Source of the DNA: Theristus sp. LFF4_11
Lineage: Eukaryota > Nematoda > Chromadorea > Monhysterida > Xyalidae
DNA length: 19,163 nt
Assembly (NCBI GenBank): GCA_030248135.1
Contig: JASANC010000649.1
Span: 1-19,163, forward strand
Reading direction: 5' to 3'
Positions within the stretch are counted from its first letter, which is position 1, and each line of letters starts with the position of its first letter. Position numbers and translations under genes: made by a program. Below, in pieces: positions 1-19,085 of this stretch. The notes beneath the pieces were generated by a model. That model saw only the letters and a list, made by a program, of their open reading frames with translations, searched no databases and was not told where the DNA came from.

Positions 1-375
1 GCATTTAATTGTGTCCAACATGCTGGTAATGTTTTTTATGATTACAATCTGGGCGTTAGCTATATTCGTTTGACGCACAAACAGGCGTTTAACTATTCAC
101 TTTTTTCTAAAACCGTATTTATGTATTGTGGATTTATTGATACGTGTCCGAACTAAACTGACGTCATTTGCTTTAAAAAAAACGCCCGTTTGTCAAAGTA
201 CAGGCACTAAAATTTCAGTTTGATGTGACTGATTCGACATTCACCATTTGTTTACGGTTAGAAATCGGCTAAACGGAAAGTCTGGTTTGCTGTGAACGGC
301 AAGCGCATGTTTAGCGGCACATGACGACGTCATTTCAGTGGGACACGTTTAAAATAATAGGTCATACCACCGTAG
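1..375 (+). other. Intron of the GPCR gene (3' part), largely filled by a dispersed repeat
   Basis: No coding exon is supported here. The frame of the first GPCR exon is closed by a TAG at 373-375, so the exon must begin after it. The apparent 105-residue frame from 321 has no domain features and overlaps the repeat. Most of 126-368 is a repeat that recurs inverted at 6909-7146. The missing TM1 exon should lie upstream of base 1. Confidence 0.6.
126..368 (+). repeat. Dispersed MITE-like element, copy 1
   Basis: A roughly 240-base element matches 6909-7146 on the opposite strand, with shared blocks such as AATGACGTCAT, the CAAACCAGACTTTCCGTTTAGC block (as reverse complement) and TCCACAATA at the outer edge. 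Internal inverted ends are visible: GTGTCC with TGACGTCAT at 144-168 against ATGACGACGTCAT with GGACAC at 321-346. The structure suggests a non-autonomous DNA transposon. No target duplication could be fixed. The element ends about 8 bases before the TM2 exon of the GPCR. Confidence 0.75.
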
Positions 376-627
376 GTAATCTTGAGCTACTGCGTTGGCC
401 GTGCGTTGTGGCTGATCACGGTGCAGTGGTTCGGCGGCGATCTGCTGTGTCGTGTGATGCGTTTCGCCGACTTTTTCGTGCTCACAGCCAACAGCAACAC
501 GATGGCCGCGTTGGCGTTCGACCGACTCTGCGCAGTGAAACGGCCGTTACGAACGAACCGCACTGCGCATATCAAATGGATGGCGGGCGTCGGCTGGCTC
601 GCCGCTGTCATTGTCAGCGTTCCACAG
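376..627 (+). CDS. GPCR exon: TM2, ECL1, TM3, ICL2, TM4
   Basis: The acceptor is taken as CCGTAG before 376, the first base after an in-frame TAG, and the donor is CCACAG|GTAAAA at 628. The exon starts and ends in phase 0 if 376 is right; a few bases later is also possible. It encodes TM2 with TVQWFGGDLLC, TM3 through FDRLCAVKRPL, and TM4 with its conserved Trp and Pro ending in VPQ. Confidence 0.82.
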
Positions 628-2055
628 GTAAAAACTAAAGGCGCATTCATGAAGCAGTATTTAGTGACGCATAGCTATATGTACGCGCGGTCACTAAATA
701 CTGCTTCATGAATGCCCCTGAAATCGCACGTGTTGCCTTCGTTCGACCAACGTCGACGATCAGTCAGCATCTGTCACTCCTGCAGTTTTTCGTCTGGGAA
801 GCACACTCGTTCACAATGACGACGTTGTCCAACACAACGGACACTCAAGTGGTGACTATGTCGCAGTGCGTCAGTTGGTGGCAAGCGCAGCGTTTTCGCC
901 AACAAGCATCGCTCACGCGACTCCAACACCAGGGAATGCTTGCGTACGCTGTGTGAGTTACCGTTGTTGAAAGACATTTGTCACCCTCGTGGCTTGGTGG
1001 TAGTGCGTTAGACTACAGTCTGTGTGCTCGGGGGATCGAGCCCCGCCGAGGGGTGTATAGGCACGTAATGACAGACGAAAACTTAATGGCGTTCTGTACG
1101 CTTCTCTGGGTCAGCCCTGGCTAAAAACATCGCCTAAAAATCACAACAACAACAACAACAACAACAATTCTGCGCTTCTTGCAATTCGATAGCGCACACC
1201 ACGCTGTGTTGCAGGTATCATTTGGTGATGACATTCTGGTTACCATTTGTCGCCATCATGTACTGTTATTTCGGCATCGTCTGGCAGTTGCTAGTGGTGC
1301 TGCCAAACGACAAATACCACGCGAAGCCGTCTGTCATGGCAAAAGCTCCCGTGAATGGAGAGCACTGCCATGAGAATAAAAGGCGAAAGATCACTGCACT
1401 GCTAGTTCGTCGTCGAAAATCGACTTCAGTGGAGTTACAGCACCGTGCAACGACCACCAATACCAATACCTTGCTGACAGTAACAGCCGACAAAAAAGAA
1501 TCAGGTGAAATTTTATCCTGCTTTTACATTCAAAGGCGGTGGGTGTTTTTCATTTGTAGTCAACGAGCAACCAACCTAAAATGATTATGATTATAGAAAC
1601 CACTTACAAGTTCTTACCCACCACGGATAACGTAACGTTTTATCCAAACTTTCAACAACACAACTCGCTCCAATAGTGTTTGTTTGCGATTGTCAGCGAA
1701 CATTGACTGCGGCCTTCGACTGGTGAGCGGCATGGAGCGAATGCGCAGCGCCCGCAAACGTTCCGTACGTCTGGCGCTGGCAGCAGTCACCGTGTACGTC
1801 GTCTCGTGGCTGCCGTACAACGCCACCACCGCCTACGGCACCTGGCGGCCGCAGTTCGCCGCGCAATACGACAACTGGCTGCAGCCGCTCGACGCGCTGC
1901 TCGCGCTCAGCTGTGTGCTCAATTCACTGATCTCCGGCCAACTGAGCGTCCGGCGGCGTCAAACGACGTCGAACACGATTCGCGCCACCGTCGCCAGCAG
2001 CAAGTCCGCTGCGGCCGCCGCGGCGACGTCCACGGACGCGACCACGGCCGTTTAG
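376..2055 (+). CDS. Rhodopsin-family peptide GPCR, GnRH/AKH/corazonin-receptor-like, 5'-partial (gene span, 4 exons)
   Basis: The exons 376-627, 786-952, 1215-1504 and 1697-2055 splice in phases 0, 2 and 1 into one frame of 355 residues plus stop, and every junction is GT-AG. The product is a plasma-membrane seven-helix receptor, seen here from TM2 onward. Diagnostic stretches are ITVQWFGGDLLCR at TM2/ECL1 (the tryptophan-GDLLC pattern of GnRH-type receptors), a DRL version of DRY followed by CAVKRPL at the TM3 end, a TM4 tryptophan run, an ECL2 cysteine (MSQCVSWW) that can pair with the TM3 cysteine, TM5 with FWLPFVAIMYCYFG, a basic third loop, TM6 with VVSWLPYN, and TM7. The usual NPxxY of TM7 reads NSLIS. 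The C-terminus is short, then alanine/serine/threonine-rich. Rhodopsin-class identity is strong. The GnRH/AKH subfamily is inferred from motifs, and a vasopressin-like relative is the main alternative. The ligand is unknown. TM1 lies upstream of the window. Confidence 0.85.
643..715. repeat. Perfect 26-bp inverted repeat (hairpin element), copy 1
   Basis: The arms 643-668 and 690-715 are exact reverse complements, with a 21-base loop between them. Each arm begins GCATTCATGAAGCAGT from the outside. It lies in the 158-base intron between the TM4 exon and the ECL2 exon, 15 bases after the donor. A related, more diverged copy is at 13040-13125, so this is a mobile palindromic element rather than a chance hairpin. 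Confidence 0.85.
786..952 (+). CDS. GPCR exon: ECL2 to start of TM5
   Basis: The acceptor is CTCCTGCAG before 786 and the donor is GT|GTGAGT at 953. The exon enters in phase 0 and leaves after two bases of a valine codon. It continues VPQ into FFVWEAHSF, carries an NTT sequon and the ECL2 cysteine in MSQCVSWW, and ends just before TM5. The in-frame TGA at 954 lies inside the donor, in the intron. Confidence 0.8.
984..1167 (+). mobile_element. tRNA-derived SINE with (AAC)n tail, family 1 copy A
   Basis: The head resembles a tRNA, with a box A-like region TGGTGGTAGTGCG and a box B-like GGGATCGAGCCCC, forming an internal pol III promoter. A non-tRNA body follows, then CAACAACAAC repeats. The same head, body (GGCGTTCTGTACGCTTCTCT, CCTGGCTAAAAACATCGCC) and tail recur at 12652-12840. 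The head is too diverged and too firmly joined to a shared body to be a working tRNA gene. The element fills most of the 262-base GPCR intron. No clear target duplication was found. Confidence 0.88.
1215..1504 (+). CDS. GPCR exon: TM5 and third intracellular loop
   Basis: The acceptor is TGTTGCAG before 1215 and the donor is TCAG|GTGAAA at 1505. One base completes the split valine codon, then YHLVMTFWLPFVAIMYCYFG gives TM5 with its conserved proline. A long basic loop follows, with ENKRRK and RRRKS clusters, as expected for a G-protein-coupling loop 3. It exits in phase 1. Confidence 0.85.
1697..2055 (+). CDS. GPCR last exon: TM6, TM7, C-terminus and stop
   Basis: The acceptor is GATTGTCAG before 1697, and entry in phase 1 restores an alanine codon. 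It encodes the basic end of loop 3 (MRSARKRSVR), TM6 with VVSWLPYN, and TM7 with LLALSCVLNSLISG. A tail of about 40 residues follows, including a run of six alanines, and the stop is TAG at 2053-2055. Codons here are clearly GC-richer than the introns. Confidence 0.88.
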
Positions 2056-3407
2056 AAGCGTGCGCGCACTCACGACCGGAGGCCAAGTGCCATGAGACCG
2101 AGTGAACATTGGCGATGGCAGTTGCAATCGCACGCACGGCCAGAGTGGAAGACAATATGACACAGACATCACAGAAATCTACGACCTGATCAGTAACAAA
2201 ACCCAGCCGTGATAAATGAATCTCTCGTTGATTATACTTCTATAAGTAGTGAGAGAGTGGCGATTTCATGGACTGGAGAACAACGGACATTACAGGGAAA
2301 AGGATATCACGGATAATTACACGAAATAAGATAATCACGATGATTGCCCATCATCAACTTTATTGTTCCTCAAAATTTTTATTCGATGATTATTGTTCCG
2401 CAACAGGATCAAAACAAAACAAGTGTACAGCAAGATAACGAAAATGATACGTGACTCACAATTCTTTCCTCTGACTGCTTCGTAAAACATTCAGATTTCG
2501 TTAATTGAGTGCAGACTTGTTATGGTAAACACGATATGCTAACAAGATGTTACCGCATGGAGCGCGTTTAGAAACGGAAAACAACCCCATGAACCAACAA
2601 CTTACCCTAACCAAACAGTTTCAGGCATTTCGTGGACTGAAAGAATGACATCACCAGAATGAAGAATAGAATAACAACAGCATAAGCAACGAAGATCACA
2701 CCTTAATGACATTAGAAACAGTAAAGCACAGAAAACAATAACGGAAGCAAATTTGAAAATACTATGCCACATTGCATTTGGATCAAACAAAATCACAACA
2801 GTAACCGCAGAATATGTCACATTTGTAAATGCTTCCAATCATGACACCAATTAATTACAAAAATAGCCATGATAAATGCGGATCGAATCATTATCAAAGT
2901 TTCTCTTTGCCATATAGTACGGCATATTTTCCAAAAACCTTCTCACAACTTTACTGAACCCGATCCGACTGGAAATACGAATCAAACTATTGACGTGTGT
3001 TCGTTTAAGCCTGCTAGTTTTCTCACAGAATACAGAGCATGCGAAACTTTGATTTACAGTTGGAACAACGAATGTATCGGGTTTAATTGCATTGAACCAT
3101 CCCCTTTTGTGGCTAAATATGTTCCCTTGCAACCGTTCTGATTTCTTTCGCGAACTTTGTAATCTGTGAAAACGCGACAGATTTAAACATACTGCACATA
3201 ATACGTGGCAAGGTGACAATGGATAAGGATAATTGTGCGTTTAAAAGTAGTTGTGCAGAGCAGAGAACGCTGAATATCCTCAAGAATCGTTCGTGATAAA
3301 TAAATGGAACACAAACCGATTGATGTCATAAATGTCATGACAACGAATCGGGCGATGGCTTGGTCAATGTTGAGTATCGAGCCAATCAGTTCGGCGACGA
3401 TTGCAAT
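2056..3407. other. Convergent intergenic spacer with both 3' UTRs
   Basis: The GPCR stop (2055) and the ADAM stop (3408, minus strand) face each other across 1.35 kb. Nothing here looks coding. Overlapping frames at 2851-3219 on both strands fall in a dispersed repeat. An AATAAA at 3299-3304 (+) and TTTATT near 2360 (AATAAA on minus) are possible poly(A) signals for the two genes, but both are far from the stops and unproven. Confidence 0.5.
2990..3205 (+). repeat. Degenerate dispersed repeat R3, copy A
   Basis: It shares an ordered set of short blocks with 5985-6200 and 11395-11620: a GCGAAACTT/TGCAACTGT block, an ACCCCTTTTGTGGCTAAATATGTT-like block, then a C(T/G)GTGAAAACGCGACAGATTTAAACA-like block ending near TACTGCAC/TACAGTAC. 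The copies are old and diverged. The element class was not recognised. Confidence 0.6.
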
Positions 3408-14812
<11,405 letters not shown>

Positions 14813-14982
14813 CTGCAATGTGTTGCAGACAAAATGTAATTTGAAAACCGTTGTCTAATTTGCTGTGAAAAATGATCAACAACCTATCCGACACAAAAAG
14901 CAGAAACAATCAGTGCTGCTGGTCTGTCTGTCACGTGTTCACACGCACGTGATCATCCACCCGCTAATTCGGATCTGCTCAC

Positions 14983-15096
14983 CTTGATATGCGCCAACAA
15001 ACATGGATGGTCCCTGCACGACGTTTTGCCATCGATTTCGTACGACGCGGAGCTGATGGTACATGTGCGCTTCCAATCGTTTGAATTTGAAAACAT
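14983..15096 (-). CDS. Possible upstream ADAM exon
   Basis: A good donor, ATCAAG|GTGAGC, matches phase 0 of the next exon. In that frame the sequence reads back through CRDHPCLLAHIK and YEIDGKTSC to a Met at 15096. It has no signal peptide, so either the exon begins at an acceptor I cannot fix, or the true start is further upstream, or it is not coding. Codon use is not decisive. Confidence 0.35.
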
Positions 15097-15206
15097 GGCT
15101 CCTCTTCAAAGTTGTCGTCGTGCTGAGTCGAGTGCAAGCAGCAGGCCGCGCTGAAGCCTGGCGCTTCTTTTTTAAAACTCACGCGCACGTGGCATCGGCA
15201 TGCTCA

Positions 15207-15587
15207 TGCTCATGATCCACTAGCGCGCGTGCACACGCTCCGGCCCCAACAAAAACTTGTTCAAAACGCAATTGTTCAGACATCTACCTTCTTGAAAAGG
15301 CTTGGCTTTGGTTAGGATTAGGTTAGGAATAGGTTTGGTTTAGGATTAGGCTTTAGGATTAAGATTTGAATCAAGTCCGTTTTAGCAATGTCCGACAACG
15401 CGCGTGTTTTACCTGAAGCGGATTTTAGAAAAGAAGGGCAGCCATGCGGATGCGAGGTGCGCGTGCGTTTTAAAAAAGAAGCTCCAGCGGGTTAGGGGTG
15501 GGGTTCAGTACCGTGGGCGGGGGGGGTGGGGGGGGGTACACACCCCCCCAGAGCACCCGAGACCGTCGGGTGGGGGGGGGTGGGGGG
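15207..15587. other. Non-coding flank: telomere-like repeats, then a G-rich tract
   Basis: This is upstream of the ADAM gene on its strand. No gene is supported. It holds degenerate TTAGG-type repeats at 15309-15361, a stretch at 15443-15490 that mirrors 15158-15206, and G-rich sequence from 15496, with GTACCGTGGGCGGGGGG at 15509. The promoter of the ADAM gene could lie here but nothing marks it. Confidence 0.5.
15309..15361 (+). repeat. Degenerate interstitial telomere-like repeats
   Basis: GGTTAGGATTAGGTTAGGAA, then TAGGTTTGGTTTAGGATTAGG and CTTTAGGATTA (described by position) give about seven TTAGG-type units in a row with variable spacers. Shorter TTAGGGTTAGGGG occurs at 17877-17889. Confidence 0.65.
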
Positions 15588-16325
15588 TAGGGTTGTTAAA
15601 AAAAACAAAAATCGTCATTTTTGTTTTTTTTTAAAAAAAAATTTTTTTTTTTAAAAAAAAAAATTTCAAAAATCAAAGTTGTGCTAAATCAATCAGGGAG
15701 TCCGAAGAACCACATATGATATGCAAGCGCCTCCCGAATGACACCCGTATGGCGGAACTTTGCAGATTTTGTTTTGGTGACCTCAATTACCCCTTTTCCA
15801 AACCGTCACCATGCCTCTTCTTGTGTTTTGACCTCCAAAACGTCACTAATTGTCCCCAGCTAAGCTAATGCTAAAGTGAAGACAAACATACCGCCTTGAA
15901 ATTCGATCAATTCTTCTGATGGTGTCGCGACGACACGACACGAAGCAGCAACCAGACAACGTGGCGCTTGCAAACGGTGCAGCGAGCACAATCGGACGCT
16001 CTGCGAGGCTAATCGTCACCTTATCTGCATCGGAAATGGTAGGCTAAGCTTTGGGACGCTCAAAAACTTCATCGCAGATGTTGTCGAAGCCTAAAATCAG
16101 TCGGTAAAACGGCCCAAAATCGACTGCTAAAGGTTTTACGAGGTATAATCAAAGAAAATTTTTGTTGAACTTTCGAAAAATTGTGCCAAAATTGAGGTTT
16201 TCAGAGCATATTAGAGGAAAATTTTTCGAATTTTTTTTTTAAAAAAAAAAATCGGCATTTTTGTTTTTTTTTTAATCACTTTTTTTTTTAAAAAAAAAAA
16301 TTTTCATTTTTGTTTAACAACCCTA
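15588..16325 (+). mobile_element. hAT-like non-autonomous element, copy 1, with 8-bp TSD
   Basis: The 738-base element begins TAGGGTTGTTAAA and ends with its inverse, TTTAACAACCCTA. The 8 bases before it (15580-15587) and after it (16326-16333) are both GTGGGGGG. AT-rich subterminal tracts enclose a roughly 540-base unique core with no open frame of note. Ends of the T/CAGGG type and 8-base duplications are features of the hAT superfamily. It lacks a transposase. Confidence 0.88.
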
Positions 16326-16365
16326 GTGGGGGGGCACCGTGCCACCCCCCCTAAAACCGGGCACC

Positions 16366-17095
16366 TAGGGTTGTTAAAAAAAACAAAAATCGTCATTTTT
16401 GTTTTTTTTTTTTAAATTTTTTTTAAAAAAAAAAATTTCAAAAATCAAAGTTGTGCTAAATCAATCAGGGAGTCCGAAGAACCACATATGATATGCAAGC
16501 GCCTCCCGAATGACTCCCGTATGGCGGAACTTTGCAGATTTTGTTTTGGTGACCTCAATTACCCCTTTTCCAAACCGTCACCATGTCTCTTCTTGTGTTT
16601 TGACCTCCAAAACGTCACTAATTGTCCCCAGCTAAGCTAATGCTAAAGTGAAGACAAACATACCGCGGCACCGCCTTGAAATTCGATCAATTCTTCTGAT
16701 GGTGTCGCGACGACACGACACGAAGCAGCAACCAGACAACGTAGCGCTTGCAAACGGAGCAGCGAGCACAATCGGACGCTCTGCGAGGCGAATCGTCACC
16801 TTATCTGCATCGGAAATGGTAGGCTAAGCTTTGGGACGCTCAAAAACTTCATCGCAGATGTTGTCGAAGCCTAAAATCAGTCGGTAAAACGGCCCAAAAT
16901 CGACTGCTAAAGGTTTTACGAGGTATAATCAAAGAAAATTTTTGTTGAACTTTCAAAAAATTGTGCCAAAATTGAGGTTTTCAGAGCATATTAAAGGAAA
17001 ATTTTTCGAATAAAAAAAAAAAAATCGGCATTTTTGTTTTTTTTTAATCACTTTTTTTTTTAAAAAAATTTTTTCATTTTTGTTTAACAACCCTA
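16366..17095 (+). mobile_element. hAT-like non-autonomous element, copy 2, with 8-bp TSD
   Basis: The 730-base element is the same as copy 1 apart from a handful of substitutions, a CGGCAC insertion near 16667 and different A/T-tract lengths. The ends are again TAGGGTTGTT and AACAACCCTA. Both flanks are CGGGCACC (16358-16365 and 17096-17103), a different target from copy 1. This therefore shows independent insertion rather than tandem duplication. Confidence 0.92.
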
Positions 17096-17103
17096 CGGGC
17101 ACC

Positions 17104-17532
17104 CCCCCATCGTACCCCCCCCCCTCGAAAATTTGGCCGACACCCCCCACCCCCCCCAAGAAATTGATTTTGTCTGGCGGACACCCCCCCCCCCAAAATT
17201 TTCTGCACACCCTAAAATTTTTTTCGAAAATCATGATTTTTTGTCTATAAAGTCCATAATATAAGCTGAATATATGATAACTTGACCATCTTCATTGTAA
17301 TTTCAACGATTTTGCAGCAAAATTTAGCGTTTTTCCTTCAAAATTTAAGCGAAAAATTATCATGGGGGGGGGGGGGGGGGGGTGGACCCCCCCACAGAAA
17401 ATTTTGAAAAAATGCACCCCCCCCATCACGTTACCATAGGTTGGACCCCCCCTCACTTTTTGGTCGGCACCCCCCCCCACGGTACCATACCCCCCCCCCC
17501 TCGAAATTTTTTTTGGGCCCACGGTACTGGTG
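17104..17532. repeat. G/C-tract block between hAT-like copies
   Basis: Long C runs (17115-17124, 17180-17193, 17468-17476, 17491-17499) and a 19-base G run at 17364-17382 surround an AT-rich middle. Pieces of the two sides are inverted copies of one another (CAAAATTTTCTG near 17194 against CAGAAAATTTTG near 17394). The end carries CCCACGGTAC, the inverse of the motif at 15509 and 17820. Frames here are artefacts of the tracts. Confidence 0.6.
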
Positions 17533-17813
17533 GGGTTGTTAAAAAAACAAAAATTGTCAATTTTGTTTTTTTTTAATTTCTTTTTGAAAAAATAATTCAA
17601 AAATCAAAGTTGTGCTAAATCAACCAGGGAGTTCGATGAACCACATTTGATGTGCAATCGCCTCCCGAATGACTCCCGTATGGCGGAACTTTTCAGATTT
17701 TGTTTGGGTGACCTCATTTTCCCCTTTTCCAAACTTTTTTTCCCTTTTCCAAACCGAAACCATACCTGTTCTTGTGTTTTGACACCCATAACGTCACTAA
17801 TTGTCCCCAGCCC
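17533..17813 (+). mobile_element. hAT-like element, copy 3, truncated
   Basis: It starts GGGTTGTTAAAAAAAC and follows the core of copies 1 and 2 through CAAAGTTGTGCTAAATCAA, the ATGGCGGAACTTT block and CGTCACTAATTGTCCCCAGC, then stops abruptly at about 17813. It is more diverged than copies 1 and 2, with a small internal duplication of a CCCCTTTTCCAAAC-type block. No right end is present. Confidence 0.8.
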
Positions 17814-17817
17814 AAGC

Positions 17818-17889
17818 AGTACCGTGGGCGGGGGCAGTACCGTGGGCCCAAAACAATTTTCGAAGAGGGGGTATGGTTAGGGTTAGGGG
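17818..17889 (+). repeat. Repeated CAGTACCGTGGGC motif and TTAGGG pair
   Basis: CAGTACCGTGGGC occurs twice in 25 bases (17818 and 17834), again near 15507, and inverted near 17516-17527. It is followed by GGGGGTATGGTTAGGGTTAGG. It seems to belong to the G-rich repeat that hosts the hAT-like copies. Confidence 0.55.
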
Positions 17890-18055
17890 CTTTGAAAAAA
17901 ATTTTTTTTTAATTTTTTTTGTTTTTAAAAAAAATTGGATTTTTTTTTTCAAACTTAAAAAAAATTTGAAAAATTTTTCTTCTACTTTGCTCTGAAAATT
18001 CGATTTATGGCACAATTTTTTGAAAGTTCAAACCAAATTTTCTTCCCAACTTCTT
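17890..18055 (-). repeat. Diverged inverted end of the hAT-like element
   Basis: On the minus strand it matches the right-hand end of copies 1 and 2: a GAACTTTCAAAAAATTGTGCC block, then TTTTCAGAGCA and an AT-rich tract. Identity is lower and the terminal TAGGGTTGTT is not intact. This is probably an old, broken copy in opposite orientation. Confidence 0.55.
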
Positions 18056-18775
18056 TGTGTGCTTAGGTAAATGTCATTATTTGGTCATTTTGACCGACGT
18101 ACTCCATGTTTTTCGATTTGGATGACTTCTAGAGTCAATTTTTAGCGTTGAAATGACTTAACTGAATTGAAATATCGTTTCAGAAATCGTTTTCTTGCAA
18201 CTTAGAACATGTTTTTCAGTCGGTAGGCCATGAGATGAACATGATATCTTGTTGGTTGGCGTATGTTATAGGTCTACAATGGAGTTGTGCGATATATTGT
18301 TAAACAATTGGAGCGGAGATGTTGGTTAATACCACATCACACGACCGTTTTTCAGATACCCAATAACATGGCCACATGTTAAAACTTGCGTGCTGAGCTA
18401 AACTAACGTGTTAAACTTGCGTCTGTCAGTTGCCCGCAACGTGATCGCGAAATCATGGTACGTGTTTTCGATACGATGATTTGAAGAGTGGGCTCTCGCC
18501 ATGTGGCAGATAGCATAGCTGGTTGAACCTGAAAGTAAGTGTCTTGGGGGGGGGGCGACCGGGTCGACAGGGGTTGCCGACTTATCTGCAGCAAACAGGG
18601 AATTTTTGAACACAGTCAAATTTTGGTAATTTTCACAAGAGGAACAACTAAGAACGGTTCAATATTCAAGTACACGTCAAAAATTGTCCTGTTTAACTGT
18701 TAAAAAATGCAATTTTCCTCTATGAAATGGACAAAATTCAATGAAACACGGTTTTCGCTCTTATACCGAATTACC
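18056..18775. other. Unassigned non-coding DNA
   Basis: I see no exon, RNA gene or repeat shared with the rest of the window, apart from a short G run at 18546-18554. Short frames on the minus strand near 18400-18619 have no conserved features. Confidence 0.4.
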
Positions 18776-18895
18776 TCTATTAAACCCCCCCCAAAATTAA
18801 ACCCCCCCCCCCCAAAAAAAAAACCCCCACCCCTCGACAAGTTTCCAAATAATCCCCCCCCCAAAAATAAACCCCCAGGGGGGTTTGGTGGAACC
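18776..18895 (+). repeat. C-tract/A-tract array
   Basis: Blocks of 5 to 13 C alternate with A-rich spacers (AAAATTAA, AAAATAAA), with a GTTTCCAAATAAT linker and a short inverted CCCCCAGGGGGG. The same linker and C-block pattern returns at 19086-19163, so this is a repeat family. The proline-rich frame through it is an artefact. Confidence 0.65.
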
Positions 18896-19085
18896 CGGGT
18901 TGAAACACATACCTAGCGAATTCAGTGGCTGAATGCAGTGACATTGGTGAAATTGTGCTACCAAAGGCCCCAAAGGGATGAGTTGAGCGTGAATTTCATT
19001 GCAAAAGGCTGTTACCTAAGGAAATCTCTGTGAAAAGTAGAAGTTTCTGCGACTTCCTTCCTGCCATGGAAGGTATTTTTGCCAT

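Noticed and set aside
984..1060. tRNA-like fold that could be annotated as a tRNA gene (also at 12652, 10527 and 5562-5490 minus)
   Set aside because: Each is followed by a long body and a simple-repeat tail. Two share the same body, and one has target duplications, so these are SINE heads, not tRNA genes. The anticodon arms are not credible.
2851..3219. 122- and 90-residue frames on opposite strands in the spacer
   Set aside because: Both fall in dispersed repeat R3, whose other copies do not preserve either frame.
15588..17095. Tandem (satellite) duplication as the explanation for the two 0.73-kb copies
   Set aside because: Each copy has its own different, exact 8-base flanking duplication, which tandem duplication would not produce.
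16953..17600. Glycine-rich and proline-rich frames in the 3' repeat region
   Set aside because: They are translations of G and C homopolymer tracts inside repeats.
18707..18916. Proline-rich small protein
   Set aside because: It spans the C-tract/A-tract array; the prolines and lysines are just CCC and AAA codons.
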